Source of the DNA: Euryodendron excelsum
Taxonomy: Eukaryota; Streptophyta; Magnoliopsida; Ericales; Pentaphylacaceae
Direction: 5' to 3'
DNA length: 64,000 bases
Assembly: GCA_033060915.1 (NCBI GenBank)
Contig: CM065399.1
Location: 14,299,501 to 14,363,500 of the forward strand
Shown here: one piece after another, positions 24,776-36,837 of the stretch
How positions within the stretch are numbered: the stretch's first letter is position 1
How the letters are laid out: each line of letters starts with the position of its first letter
The notes under the pieces: generated by a model
What the model saw: the letters and a program-made list of their open reading frames with translations, nothing else
Database searches by the model: none
Told to the model about the DNA's origin: nothing
Made by a program: the position numbers and the translations under genes

Positions 24776-25511
24776 TGTCACGCCCCGGTTTTTGGGGTGG
24801 GTCCAAGGGGTCCTTTCGTTTTTTGAGACCCTAAAACACGAAAACTCATGCCACATAGAAACCCCAGTCCTCCTAAAAGGATAAGTGCGACTAGGTTTTT
24901 TTGGAAAATTAGATTTGACTAAGGGACTTTTTAGAAAAAATAGGAGTCGCACGGACTCTAACCTTGAGATAAAGGTTGAGTTTAGGGCACCTAAAACGAA
25001 GCATTAATCCATCCGAAAAATAAATTTTGGAGTTTGTTTGAAAAAGGTTTGTGAAAATCTCCCCTCAAGAGAGGGTTTTTAAGGAAAATAGGGTTGGTTG
25101 GCAACCTTTGGAATGTATTAAGCCCTTTTATGAAAATAACTCTATTTTTGGACTTTCGAAAAACAGAAATCTAAGGTTTCCGGGGGTTGGTATGACGTGT
25201 AGGGGAACGATATCCTAAGATCAACCCCCACAAAACATAACCCAAATATAAAACCCCCCCCCCCCCCCCCCTTATCCCCCCCCCCTTTATTTTACTTTAC
25301 CATTTCTTAATAAAAAACCAACCACCAAAAAACCCTATTTTTTCCCCGCCCTTTCGGTACCTACATGTCATAAAACCACCCTTGATTTCAACTCGCTAGA
25401 ATAAACCGGTCACCATTTGTCCACTTAATATTCACTTTAGAACTTTGAAAAAGAGATCTAAGTCATCACTTTTTAGATGGAATGATGCATGATGCAAGTT
25501 TTTGGAAGTAA
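24776..25511 (-). repeat. 3' part of a Tat/Ogre-like LTR, minus strand
   Basis: Minus-strand terminus ..GGGGCGTGACA at 24776. It then matches 18955-19480 of the neighbouring LTR in order. It stops exactly where the CACTA element begins at 25512 and does not resume at 39940, so the rest was lost or lies elsewhere. It contains an odd G-free insertion (25220-25347). Confidence 0.8.
25220..25347. repeat. 128 bp without a single G, with long C runs
   Basis: Includes a C run of about 18 at 25253-25271 and another of about 11 at 25276-25286. The sister LTR has only a dozen ordinary bases between the flanking blocks (compare 19318-19345). This is a low-complexity expansion or a consensus error. Confidence 0.85.
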
Positions 25512-27599
25512 CACTACAAGCAAAATAAGGCTTTTTGCCTCAACTTTATTTGTGACGGCAGACATCGCCGTGGCAAAAGATGAATTATTGGGCGATGGCA
25601 TACATCGCCGTGGCAAAATATGAAATATTTGCCACGGCAAAATACCCCCGTGGCTAATATATTTGTGCAAATAAATTGATATTTGCCAACCAGAATCTTC
25701 GCCGTCGCAATTTGAAGTCGTAAATTACGTATTATACTACAGGATTTGATAGAGCTTTTGCGATGGCTAATCCCGTCGTAAAATATAGGCGAAACTCATT
25801 TAGCAAAAAAAACAAGTTATTTTGCCACGGGATTCGTTGAGGATTTTGCGACTGCCAAAGCCCGTGGCAAAAACTCATTAAGTAAAAACGTCGCCGTTTT
25901 GGTGGCCTCGCTCCATGGCGCGAAAATTTCCCTCCCTCTCTTTTCCCCCAACTTGCCCTGCGTTTCACGTTAGCCGCAGAAACTCTTCGTTCCGGGCCTC
26001 TCTCCTGATCGATGGAACCGGCCAGCTCTCTTTTTTGCTCCATCTCAAGAACACACCTGCAAACGGTTCGAGGAAGGAATTCCGACTTAGCTTCCGGGAC
26101 GATTACGAACTTATTGCAGAGAAATTTAAGCATTCGATTTTGACCATCGTGATTGGAGTAATGAGAGGCTGTGTTCATCGATTTTAAGAAGGCTAACCGG
26201 AAATTTTCTCTTGCTTTTTCCCTCTGTCGATTTTAGAACCATGAGACTGATTGGTGTTATATGTTATTTGCTTGTAGGATCTTCCCCGTTCTATTTTGAC
26301 CCAAAGAACCAAGATCCAAAATTCCTCTTTGTGCGACCTGCATTTTCAACCAGCTCTCTTTGTTGCTCACCATCTGAAGAACACACCTGCACCACTGACG
26401 AAGGAATTCCGACTACCTTCATGGACGATTTAACCCGAACTATATTGCAAGGAAATGTAAGCATTCGTTTTTGACCATCTATTGGTGTATGGAGAGCTGG
26501 TTCATCGGATTTTAGATAGCAACCCGAATTTTCTCTTGGCTTCTATCTCCATCGATTTTAGAAGCCATGAGACTTGATTCTTTGGTGTATTTGTTTTTGC
26601 TTGGTAGATCTTCTGTTCTGTTTCTGAACCCAAAGAACCAAGAGAAAAATTCATCTCTTTGTGCGTAGCCTGCATTTTCAGCCACGGTAAGTCTCTCTCT
26701 CTCATCTCTCTCTCCTCTCCTCCATCTCTCTTCTCTCTCCTCTCATCTCCTCTCTCTCTGCTTGCGTTCATTAATTGGCAATAGCTGAAGTGCCAACCAT
26801 CGTTAGCTCCTCTCTTTGGATTTAGCAAAGTTCCTTGTAGATGGAGGAGAAATATACATTTGTGTTGCAAGAGATATGCCCTTGTCCAGTTTGCATCATA
26901 AAACAGAGAATGTATGTAGCCTTCTAAAATAATACTGTAGAACAATAGACAAATGAGAGCACATCAAAAGAGCCTACTATCACAGTTTCTTGCACAAAAT
27001 TTTTTACTGTGATGGTCCCTAGTTTCAGTAACCCTTTATCTTCTATAGATCTCATTCTCACACCTCTTGACCTAAACCAGAGAACTTGAAGGACCCTCTG
27101 GTGCACAAGATTGTCACCAAACTCTCTCACGCTGTCTCCCTCTCTCTCACAAAACTCCACTTTGAGAACTGAACCACTACCTTCAACCGAACTTTGTTAA
27201 AATGTTGATCCCAAGTAAGTGAATAAGACCCCAAATCTTTAACTGAAACCTGAGTAGCTCACTGAGAACTGCAACTTTAACAGATGTTGGCATTTAGAAA
27301 GCTAAATCCATAGAATTTATTAAAGGATATAAGATAAAGTTCACTGAGGGAAATATAAAATTATAAAATACAAGAAGTTAAGTCACCTATGTCAAGATTT
27401 TTCAGAGAAGTTGGATTGGAATGATATGAAATCATGGTTTCTACCAACTCACCCGATAGACATAATTAAGCTGTAGTTTGCCTTTTCAAGTGAACCACCA
27501 CCATTGCGATATTTGTTATATGAAACAAAAAGCAATGAAACCCACCACTCAAAAGGAAGTAGTGAAAAATGTCACAGAGAGAGAGAGAGAGAGCCTAGA
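25512..27599. repeat. Left terminal inverted arm of the CACTA element (2.09 kb)
   Basis: Inverted match to 37995-39939 from the CACTA end to a GA repeat at 27575-27593 (CT repeat at 38002-38040 on the other side). Outer 350 bp: clustered TTTGCCACGG-like subterminal repeats. 25940-26700 contains 2.5 direct copies of a roughly 290-bp block (words GATGGTCAAAA/CATCGATTTTAG and AAGAACACACCTGCA). The rest is non-coding and includes CT-rich microsatellite at 26690-26760. Confidence 0.9.
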
Positions 27600-27997
27600 A
27601 GAGAGATAATAAATGTTATTGCGATGACTCCAATTAACTGTCACTAATAACCAACTATTTTGTCACAAAACCATTATAAATAACCTTTTGTTATCAATAA
27701 TTTACCTATACATTTTTTCCATTAACACAAAAAATCCATTCATATTCATCCATATCTAAAATATAAATATCTCCAAATTGTAAGATCAAACATTAAATCT
27801 CCATACAAAAATTCAAAATAGACCCTTATAGATCTTCAAATACAAAATCAAACTAAATAAAAATATCCCCATACACAGCACTTTGTGAACTACAATTTTC
27901 CAAAAACAAAGTAGTGACCCATCATGCGGCGTAACACAAAATCTATTCAATATATATATTAGCATTCTGCCCATCTCCGTAGTCGATCTGCCCATCG

Positions 27998-28782
27998 TCA
28001 CTCTTTTTGTATTACCTGAAAAAATTTAAATATTAATGATATATGAGTTAATATATAAGAGAGTATATGTGCATTCAATTACATCAAGCAAAAAATTGAA
28101 AAGGTAATATACATCACAAGACCGCCAAGCAACACATCGACCAACTGATTCTCCAACAGTTTTAATGCCATGGTGTGGTTTTTCCAAAAGGGCCGTGGGC
28201 TTTTTTGCCAATTCGACAAATACTTTTGAAAACTCAGGACCCAATGGTTCGGCATCCACTTTTGTCAAAGGGTCCATACTAACAAGAAGTCCCTCTGCAA
28301 CCTCTACTTTCGGAATACCAACACAAAGCAAGTATACTTTTATAGTGTCCTACAACCAAAAATATATAATTATAATTTCATTACAAGTTCGCTATTCGAG
28401 TGAGAAAAAAAGATTTAGTTTAAGAGATAAGCAAGAAGACGATCTACTAAAAAAGGGGTAAAATTTGGAATCATTATGAATTTAAGAAGCTAGCTAAAGG
28501 GTTTGTGCAAGGCGACATATTGAATTAATTCTTAATTTGCCATTAAGCCTCAAGGCAGCAAATACTTATTGGAATGCGACCATGACCCTGCAGTGCAGCC
28601 ACCATTGCTTCATTGTTGTTATTGAGAACGATTACATTTTTATTTTTTAGGTCAAGACATTGATTAAAGTGGTTCCTGAAAGACTGAGAAAGGAGGTTTG
28701 GGATTGGTGGGAGGCATTAACTGGTTCACACTCAATTGTTTCTCTAAAGCCTGAGAATACATTTTCTTTCTCTAAATATTGC

Positions 28783-28820
<38 letters not shown>

Positions 28821-31136
28821 TCATTCCCCTTCCTCGGCAGCCTGGTTCGCAGGATGTTTTCTGAAATCAGATTTTCCTTTTTCCAATCGGTTGGTGTGAT
28901 GTAGGCAGGTGAATCAGCTTTAGGCACTCCTAATGATAGTAAACAAGGCCTTTTTTCTACTGCACCACTCATATCCTTTGTCATCCTAAGGAAATTGAGT
29001 CAATCCTACTGGGGGAATTTTTTTTTTTTTTTTGGTTGTACTCTGCTGAAGCTATATTTGTCAAGCTCTTCTAAAGTCTATCATTATGATCACTGTTATG
29101 AACATATGAACTTTCTAATTAGAAATTCACAAGGAAAACCAAGCACTTTTCTCTGCTAAGCAATGGTAGTGACCATCCAATTAAATTATGTCCTGCTGAG
29201 CAATGGTTGTGGGTTTTTTGAAAGGCAGACCCTGATTTTGCTTTCCAAATTTTCCAAATATTCTCCTTTTCCCATTCAGTTTTCTGATTCCTGGATAATG
29301 CCTCTCTCACAGTAAGTCGGGAAGAAAAAGAAAAAAAAAAACAACTCAAAAAGCTGGACAATGCACCAGAGGGTCTTAGTCCTTTTTCCATTATCTAATA
29401 ACAAGGTAAGCTTCATAACTCCGACCTCAAAACTGGAACATGATAATGACGGACGTAGCCCTACATCCTATGGAGTTGGAATGCTAGAAAATTCTCAGTC
29501 TTTCTCCTGGTGCTAAATGAATAGACTATCACCACAATGATTATGTTTTATAGTAGGATTTAGTAAATATATTGTATCTACTTAATGTAGAAATTGTAAG
29601 CAATCTTTTCATTTCCATATCAGAGTTATATTTGATTTCGTTATTGTTTGCTATAATTGATTTTGTTGAATTTTGATGTCAGAGGTATATTTGCATCACA
29701 GTAATTAGTTATTGTTCTGCAAGTCACGCAGACCATGCAAATTCCTCTATCCTATGCAGATGTTGTTGGTTGAGTGGGATTCGGCAGTCACTGCGGGACT
29801 CAGCAGTGGGGATGGGGCTGGACAGTGGTTCTTGATTTCTCTCTTATTAAGGTTTGCACTTTTACTCCTCTTCCCTCTATGTTTAGGCTGGCTATTATAG
29901 CTCCTTTCAATTCCACTGACTTGGTAATGGGCATGTTAAATGGTGGCACCTGCCTCTGAAAATATGACAAGAAGTCCCTATATATACCTATGTTGCATTA
30001 TGTGTATATATTATAGTCATTCTCAGCCATACTAATTACCAATATGGAAAACGGAAACGGGAACGATACCAAATGCATTGACTTGGTTTTTTCTATCTCA
30101 TGGTCCGTAAACAGTTGGCAAATATAGAAAAATGCATTGACTGACAATTAGCACAAGAATTGCCAATAAAATTTCAAGTTTGATTCCATTGAATTTGGAC
30201 AAAACCATACAATACAGAAAGAATAAATAGGAATTTAATGGGAATGAGTATTGAAAACTTGGACATAGCCAACTCTGGAACTTTTTTCCATAAAGTACAG
30301 ATGACAACAATTGCATCTACTCTGTGGTACGTTCGTATTAAATCAGTATTCCTTTTAAGCTGTGGTCTTTTTGTCGTCTAGGCTGTGGTCCTTTTTTCAA
30401 AACATAAAGAGAAAAAACTGGAAGAAAAATATTAAGGCAGTGTTACTTGAAAAATATTTAGGCAGTGTTTCTATACTTAGAAAATGTGATTATATATAGT
30501 CCAACACAATCAGTAAATCAGTACGCTTACCCCTAACCTCAACACATATCCGGGTTTTCAGTAGGCTTACCCCTAACCTCAACACATATCCGGGTTTTCA
30601 TTAGGCTCACCCTCAACCTCCTAACACTACTAAGGGTTTTCAATAGGCTCACCCCTAACCTCAACCGTGTGTGTGATTGTGTACATGTACATGACTAAGT
30701 TGTAATTAATACCTCATCCCCAGCAGGTTGTGGATAAGGTGATGACGGTGGAGAATTGGGGCGAGATGGTATAGTGTCCTCACCCACAGACTCTCTAAAT
30801 GCAGGGTGGCCACTGGATGCATCCGGAACCTACAAAAAAAAACTAGCATTAAACCCAAACATAGATATACATGTGAAATTATCCTTGTGAAAAAAAAAAA
30901 AAAAAAAACAATAACAATTCAACCTGTCGGATGTCATTTGAAGTACTCCTCCCCCCATGGTCTTCTAAGAATGCGAGCCGAGCCCTCAGCTGTGACAGCT
31001 CTGCTCGCATCTCCTCTTGCTCCCTCACGGACTGCTCAAGCTGGTCCCTTACGGACTGCATCTGCATCTCAACGGTTGTGTCACGTTGGTGAGATTGGGA
31101 TGGTTCCAGATCCTGCGGGTATACTGCACTCCTAGG

Positions 31137-31197
<61 letters not shown>

Positions 31198-33137
31198 ATA
31201 GGTCCAACAATACCCATGTGCATCATCCCCTATAATATCATGGAATAACCTGTCTCGAAATTCTCGAGTCTGCTCAAGCTCGGGTACCGCAGTAAGCCGC
31301 TCATCATATTCAGCCTATAGTTGAAACAAAAAAAAAAAAAAACAAAACACTCCATGTTAACTACAAAATCAGTGGCTTCAAACACAAAACTGGTCAAATT
31401 TGTTAACTTCTAAAACAACAAAATTACTATAATGGCTGCCACATCTGGGTCAGATACATTGCGTGTCTTCTTAAAGACATTCATCTTATCTGTGTGCTCT
31501 CCCTTGGCCTCCATCTGAAATGAAGAATCAAATATATGGCAGTTAGAAACTAAACAATAAAATACAAAGTTCCAAAAGTGCAATATGCATACATCAAAAC
31601 GTATTTGAGAGAAGTGTGTCCTCCCAGTCGTGTGGGGTGGGCCGCGAAGCTCTCGATTTCTAGAGTTTCGTGCTGATATTTCCTACGACATCAATTACAA
31701 CTATTAGCACATATTAATAAACATGCATTCCAAAGCATAAAAATTTGTGAAACACTTAATTATACCTCTGCCTTTGGGCTACGCCAGTAGTCTACAAGTT
31801 CTCTCCACTGATTTGGTGGGATGTGGTGAGGCACTCTAGAATAGATGTCCGGCTCGTGTCTTATAGGATTAAACCATTTTCTCTTTGTCTTGTTCTTGTT
31901 ATCCTTCCATATCGTCCTACACGACTTGATGAAAACATTTCTATATCGGTCCGGACAATGGACCAAGTTGTCCTGCAAACAAAAATTGAAATTATCAACA
32001 AACAATAATTATAGTAAAAAATAATGTTGTAAATTAAAAGTTAATTTTACCTTGACCTTCTCCCAAATAGAATCTATCACATCTAAGGGTACCACATTCC
32101 AATCAAGATATGTTAACGGAACTTGATGGACGTCCCGCACCATGATTCCAATCTGCCCTTTCAGCTTACTGCCTAGTGGGCCTACCGGATGTCCCACATT
32201 GTCAAACTGGACATTCAACTTCACCTCTCCCCATTTATCAATGGCTTTGGCAGCGCCTCGACCTTTCTTACTTGAGGCTAAGGAGGATGTCCCTTCAACT
32301 GATAAATGAATGAACATTAATTGATAAGACATTAAAAAACTGGCACTGTAAAAAAACTGCAACTATACAATCTAGAAGAGTAAAAAAGTTGCAAGTGTAA
32401 AAAAAAAACTGCAAGTGTAAAAAAAAAAACTGCAAGTGTAAAAAAAAAAAAAGCTGCAAGTGTAAAAAAAAAAACTGCAAGTGTACAAAAAAAGCTGCAA
32501 GTGTAAAAAAAACAACTGCAACTGTAAAAAAAAACTGCAAAGTGTCAAAAAACAACTGCAACTGTAAAAAAAAAAAAAAAAAAAAAAAACTGCAACTGTA
32601 AAAAAAAAAAAAAAAAACTGTAAGCGTAAAAAAAACTGCAAGTTTGTTGACAAACACCTATTCATTGTTTTCTATTTTCCTAAACTAACAAAGAATATTA
32701 GTTCATAAGTATTTGGTTTCTCATTAACAAATTACTCATTGGTTTCTCTTAATTACATTACCTGATGGTGTGGTGGATGGAGATTGATGGAATGGCGCCG
32801 CTGATGGCAGTGATGGTGTCGATGGTGAAGACAATGCTGGTCCTGATGATGACGGTGGCAATGTCAGCTCTACCCGTGATGGAGTCGGTGGTGGTCGTGA
32901 TGATGATGTTCCAGATGATCTAGCATGAGGCAATGTCGGATCTAGGCGTAATGGAGCCGGCAGTGGTCGTGATGATGGTGGTCCCGATGATGTCGCCTGA
33001 GGCAAGGTCGGTGGTAGCAACGTTGGTTGTACCTGTGATAGTGCCGATTGTGATGATGATGGTCTTGACGGAGATATGCGTATACCCAAAGCCTCAGCCA
33101 TAGTGCGAGGGGAACGACGACGAGATCTCTTCGTCAT
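27998..33137 (-). CDS. TNPA/Tnp1-like CACTA protein, nine exons, frame broken at a poly-G run
   Basis: The second protein of the CACTA element; in En/Spm this partner binds subterminal repeats. Exons (minus): 33137-32762, 32298-32051, 31972-31766, 31682-31593, 31514-31428, 31314-30924, 30829-30713, 28349-28113 and 28015-27998, all with GT..AG borders and compatible phases. Exon 1 is basic (MTKRSRRRSPRTMAEALG) then Ser/Pro-rich. Exons 2-6 carry the plant En/Spm Transposase_24-type region (LGSKLKGQIGIMVRD, PPNQWRELVDYWRS, PHTTGRTHFSQIRFD, DDAHGYCWTYG). Exon 6 ends in a coiled coil (QSVREQEEMRAELSQLRARL). Exon 8 is a TNP1/EN/SPM (Transposase_23-type) segment (AEGLLVSMDPLTKVD ... VGESVGRCVAW). 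The 57-bp G run inside exon 6 leaves the halves out of phase by one; with that length the upstream frame meets TAG at once. ATG codons at 33152 and 33161 are alternative starts. Confidence 0.82.
28788..28818. repeat. (GA)n microsatellite
   Basis: About fifteen uninterrupted AG dinucleotides within the large intron. Confidence 0.95.
30521..30665. repeat. 40-bp tandem repeat, about 3.6 copies
   Basis: Units start at 30521, 30561, 30601 and 30643. The first two are nearly identical and the third is 42 bp and diverged. Core words are CTTACCCCTAACCTCAAC and CCGGGTTTTCA. Inside the large intron, just downstream of exon 7. Confidence 0.9.
31141..31197. repeat. 57-bp poly-C (poly-G on the coding strand)
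   Basis: Pure homopolymer inside exon 6 of the TNPA-like gene, coding about 19 glycines. Downstream sequence (TPRSAVYPQDLEPSQSHQ) is in the frame needed only if the run is 56 or 59 long. The length in any assembly is doubtful. Confidence 0.95.
32340..32645. repeat. Minisatellite of (A)n CTGCAAGTGT units in intron 1
   Basis: About 14 units of 18-30 bp, each a poly-A tract plus CTGCAAGTGT or CTGCAACTGT. On the transposon's coding strand this is a poly-T/ACTTGCAG array, in effect a row of pyrimidine tracts followed by 'GCAG', which look like splice acceptors. It lies 40 bp upstream (minus sense) of the exon 2 acceptor at 32299. Confidence 0.9.
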
Positions 33138-33343
33138 GTGACTGTTCTTCATAAACCACAATTAATATTGCAAGATATGTACATAAATCCAAATGTGGAC
33201 AAAATAAACTATATGTACAATAAAATATAGTGAAAAAATGCAAAGATAAGCAATTTGAAAACGGAAACAATACAAGGATATATAAATAGTCTCAAAATGG
33301 ATACAATGTCAAAACACAAATGGACATCTCAATGATAAAGCAA

Positions 33344-36300
33344 TTAGACATCAATGGTTACTCCTTCTGCACTTTCATGCACCCAACCAACATTTTCATC
33401 TCGAAGCAATTGTTGACTTGCATTAGGCTCAGCTTGAGGGTCATTGGAATGCATATCAAACAAGCCTCTTTGAGACATTTTCACAACAACATGCCAGTCT
33501 TGATCCAGGGGGTCTGAAGCATACCAAACTTGCACTGCTTGGGAAGACAAGATAAACGGCTCATCTGATGGCTGGTTATGTTGATACAACAAGTGGTTAA
33601 AGTTGACTAATGTGAACTTAAAGGCATCTTCCTTTTTTCCACGACGGTTATCAATCCAATCACACTTAAATACCACATGTTTTATGTTATTAGTGTATTC
33701 AACTTCTACAATGTCAGTCAACTGTCCATAATAGTGTATAGCCCCCACACAAGGATTGTTGTCTGCTTGAGAAGCATAACTTGGGGTATCTGCCATTAAT
33801 GCTACACCACTATTTTGAGTTAATAGACCGTTATCTTTGTGCTTCACCCGAAATTTGAACCCATTAACTATATAACCTGTAAACCTCTTTGCCGACGTTA
33901 AAGGGCCATTTGCCAAACTATTTATTTCTGGGGAAAATATTACATTATTTGTCCTTCGCATAGTTTGAACCTGTTTACAACACAAATACATACAATGATG
34001 TCAAACGTGCAAATTTTCATATGTTTGGCAAACATATTTAAATACATACATGTTCCTTGAACTAAATGTCGAATTCTTGAAAATGTTTACTGTGGACTTG
34101 ATGATCGTTGGCATGGGGCATTTGGCCTTTAAGGATTTCAAGGTGCATGCTATGTAGGTTGGAAATTGTGTTAATATCCTTAGCATTTTAAGAAAAAGAA
34201 AATTGAAATTTAAAGATTGAGTCCTAGCATAACTTACCTTATGAATGGTGCCACTAATTTTGTGTTGAACAAGATATATCGATGAATTTGTGTCCAAATT
34301 TGAGGGTCAAGTTGAAAAGATGTCGTGCCTTCTTCTCTTGCACCATCAGGGTTCCGAACTGACCGATTAGATTTGGTCTCCACGTCATCGAGATATTGTG
34401 TACAAAAATTCATACATTCTTCCATCAAGTAACCTTTGGCTATTGATCCCTCTGGATGAGCTCGATTGCGCACATATTCTTTTAAGGTATGTAGAAACCT
34501 CTCAATTGGATACATCCATTGATATTGTACCGGTCCAGCTAACAATGCTTTGTCAGCTAAATGTATTGGCAAATGCTCCATTATATCAAAGAAGGCCAAC
34601 GGGAATATTTTCTCAAGATGACAAAGTGTTACCGCGATGCGGTCTTGGATATTTTGCAAATCCGAAGCACGATTTACCTTTGAGCACAATCGTGTAAAGA
34701 AATTGCTCAGTTCAATCAAAGGTTCAATCACATTCTTAGGCAAGGATTTTCGTATAGCCAAAGGAATAAGCTGTTGCATAAGAATATGATTGTCGTGGCT
34801 TTTTAGACCCCAAATAGTTCTATCTTCCAAACGAACATGTCGCGATATATTGGATGCATACCCATCTGGCACTCTAACTTCCTTTACTACTTTAAGAAAC
34901 ATGTATTTTTCATCCTTGCTCATCGTGAACTGTGCTGGAGGCAAATATGCTTTATTGGACCCTCTTTCTTGAACATGTAATTCCTCTCTAATCCCCATTT
35001 CTTTCAAATCACGTCGAGCATTCACATTGTCCTTGGATTTTCCCACCACTCCTAGTATTGTATTCAGTACATTATCACATACATTCTTCTCTATGTGCAT
35101 CACATCAAGGTTATGCCTCAGTAGATTGTGCTCCCAATACGGCAATTCATAAAATATACTCTTTTTCTTCCAATTATGCTTTCGATCCTTGACCTGATCT
35201 TTTTCTACTATTCTTCTTTGCCTTTCTATAAGGTCATCCCTCTTGTATTGAGTCAAAATGCCTTCTAATTCCAATTGTGCCAACAATGCCGATCCAGATA
35301 ATGTTTTAGGTCTTCCTCTCCATTCTCGGTTGCCAACAAATGATTTTTCATCCTTTCGAAATCTATGACCTGTGGGTAAGAACCTACGGTGACCCATATA
35401 TGCAAATTTCTTACCATGCTTCAACCTGCACGATTCAGTTTTCATATTACAACAAGGACAAGCATATTCACCTTTGGTACTCCATCCTGACAACATGGCA
35501 TATGCAGGAAAATCACTAATTGTCCATAACAAAGTGGCATGTAATTGAAACATTTTATTTGTTGATGCATCAAATGTAGGTACACCTTCATTCCATAATT
35601 CCTTTAACTCCTCAATCAGTGGTTGCATGTACACATCGATCTTGTCACCAGGCCCTTTTGGTCCATCAATAAGCACAGACAAAATAAAAAATGATTGTTT
35701 CATACACATCCAAGGCGGTAGATTGTATGGAATTAACACTACAGGCCAAGTGCTATGAACAATGTTCATTGACCCGAAGGGGTTAAATCCATCAGCAGCT
35801 AACCCAAGCCTTACACTGCGACTATTACTAACAAAGTCTGGATTTCGTCAATCAAAATCTTTCCACACTTCAGAGTCAGCAGGATGTCTAAAGGTCCCAT
35901 CGTCTGTTTGTTCTTCTGCATGCCATCTCATTTCCTTGGCCGTCTTCGATGACATAAACAACCTTTGCAATCTTGGCTTCAAAGGGAAATATCGCATCTG
36001 TTTTGCAGCAATCCGCTTATCACAATTGTTAGCACCATTTGAAATACCACTATTTTGCTTCCATCTAGAACTACCACATATAACACATTCATCCAGTACC
36101 GAGTCCTCGTTTCTAAACAACATACAGTTATTAGGACATGCATCCCATGTTTTATACGTGAACCCCAAATCTTGTGTTAACTTTTGAGCTTTATAATATG
36201 AACTTGGTAATTTCACTCCTTCGAGAAAAGCCGCCCGCAATAACTCAAGTAACATGTCAACCGACTTATCTGTCCACTGATTAAGCACCTTCATATGTAG

Positions 36301-36786
36301 AAGCCGAACAATAAACGACAATGATGTAAACTTTTGACACCCTGAATACAATTCACATTGTGCATCTTCTAATAGTTTGAAATACTTTGAGGTTTCTTTA
36401 TTTGGACCAGTATGTGGATCATTTGCATTAGTTTCGTCATTCTCAACCCTTGTATTTACATGTGGAATTCCAATAGCTTCGTGTATCATTTCAACCATAT
36501 CATCCCCCATATTTACATCCATTAGGTTTTCACTTTCTCGGTTATTATGCAAAGAAACATATGCTTCCCCATGATTAGTCCAATTTTTGTACTTCTTAGA
36601 AAACCCATGGTCAATAAGATGCTCTCGGACATTTTCTCGTGTCATATAGCTGCGATTCACACATGTCCTACACGGACAACTGATCATTACCTCTTGGATG
36701 TTGTTGGTATACACAAGGAACTGATCAATACCTTCCACATATTCCTTTGACATCCTATTTGGCAAATCAATCCAACTCTTGTCCAT
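33344..36786 (-). pseudogene. TNP2-like CACTA transposase, three exons, two nonsense codons
   Basis: Catalytic transposase of the element, about 1,090 codons. Exons (minus): 36786-34238, 34149-34050 and 33970-33344, with GTAAGT and GTATGT donors and in-phase joins. Start chosen at MDKSWIDLPNRMSKEYVEGI, the usual family start; ATG 36837 upstream is less typical. Domains: transposase-associated N-terminus (residues 1-75, with CPCRTC), Transposase_21 core (about 320-560, with ADGFNPFG, EYACPCC and LDVMHIEKNVCDN), DUF4218-type region (about 650-790) and a DUF4216-type region in exon 3. Defects: TGA at 35850-35848 (codon 313, in WKDFD*RNPDF) and TAG at 34064-34062 where the family has Trp (FDI*FKEHV). 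Otherwise the frame is open over more than 1,000 codons, so decay is recent. Confidence 0.95.
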
Positions 36787-36837
36787 CTTTTTATTTCTCC
36801 CAAATATGACTGTATTATTAAAAAAAAAATTCAACAT

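Larger units (their letters stand above)
28350..30712 (-). other. Large intron 7 of the TNPA-like gene
   Basis: Bounded by a GTATTA donor (30712) and a TGTAG acceptor (28350). The exons on each side join in phase (..QPAGDE / DTIKVYLLC..). It contains a 31-bp GA repeat (28788-28818), poly-T tracts and the 40-bp tandem repeat at 30521-30665. No other domain was recognised. If the intron is not removed, the protein would end at TAG 30695. Confidence 0.6.

Noticed and set aside
25732..26187. Open frames of 90-148 codons on both strands in the left CACTA arm
   Set aside because: They lie in the inverted arm, have mirror copies at 39000-39600 broken by stops, and show no conserved domain. They are chance frames in repeated non-coding DNA.
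29712..29959. Two overlapping 61-62-codon hydrophobic frames
   Set aside because: Inside the large intron of the TNPA-like gene. No similarity recognised and no splice context.
32295..32665. Phe-rich frames of 97-120 codons
   Set aside because: Translation of the poly-A/CTGCAAGTGT minisatellite in an intron.
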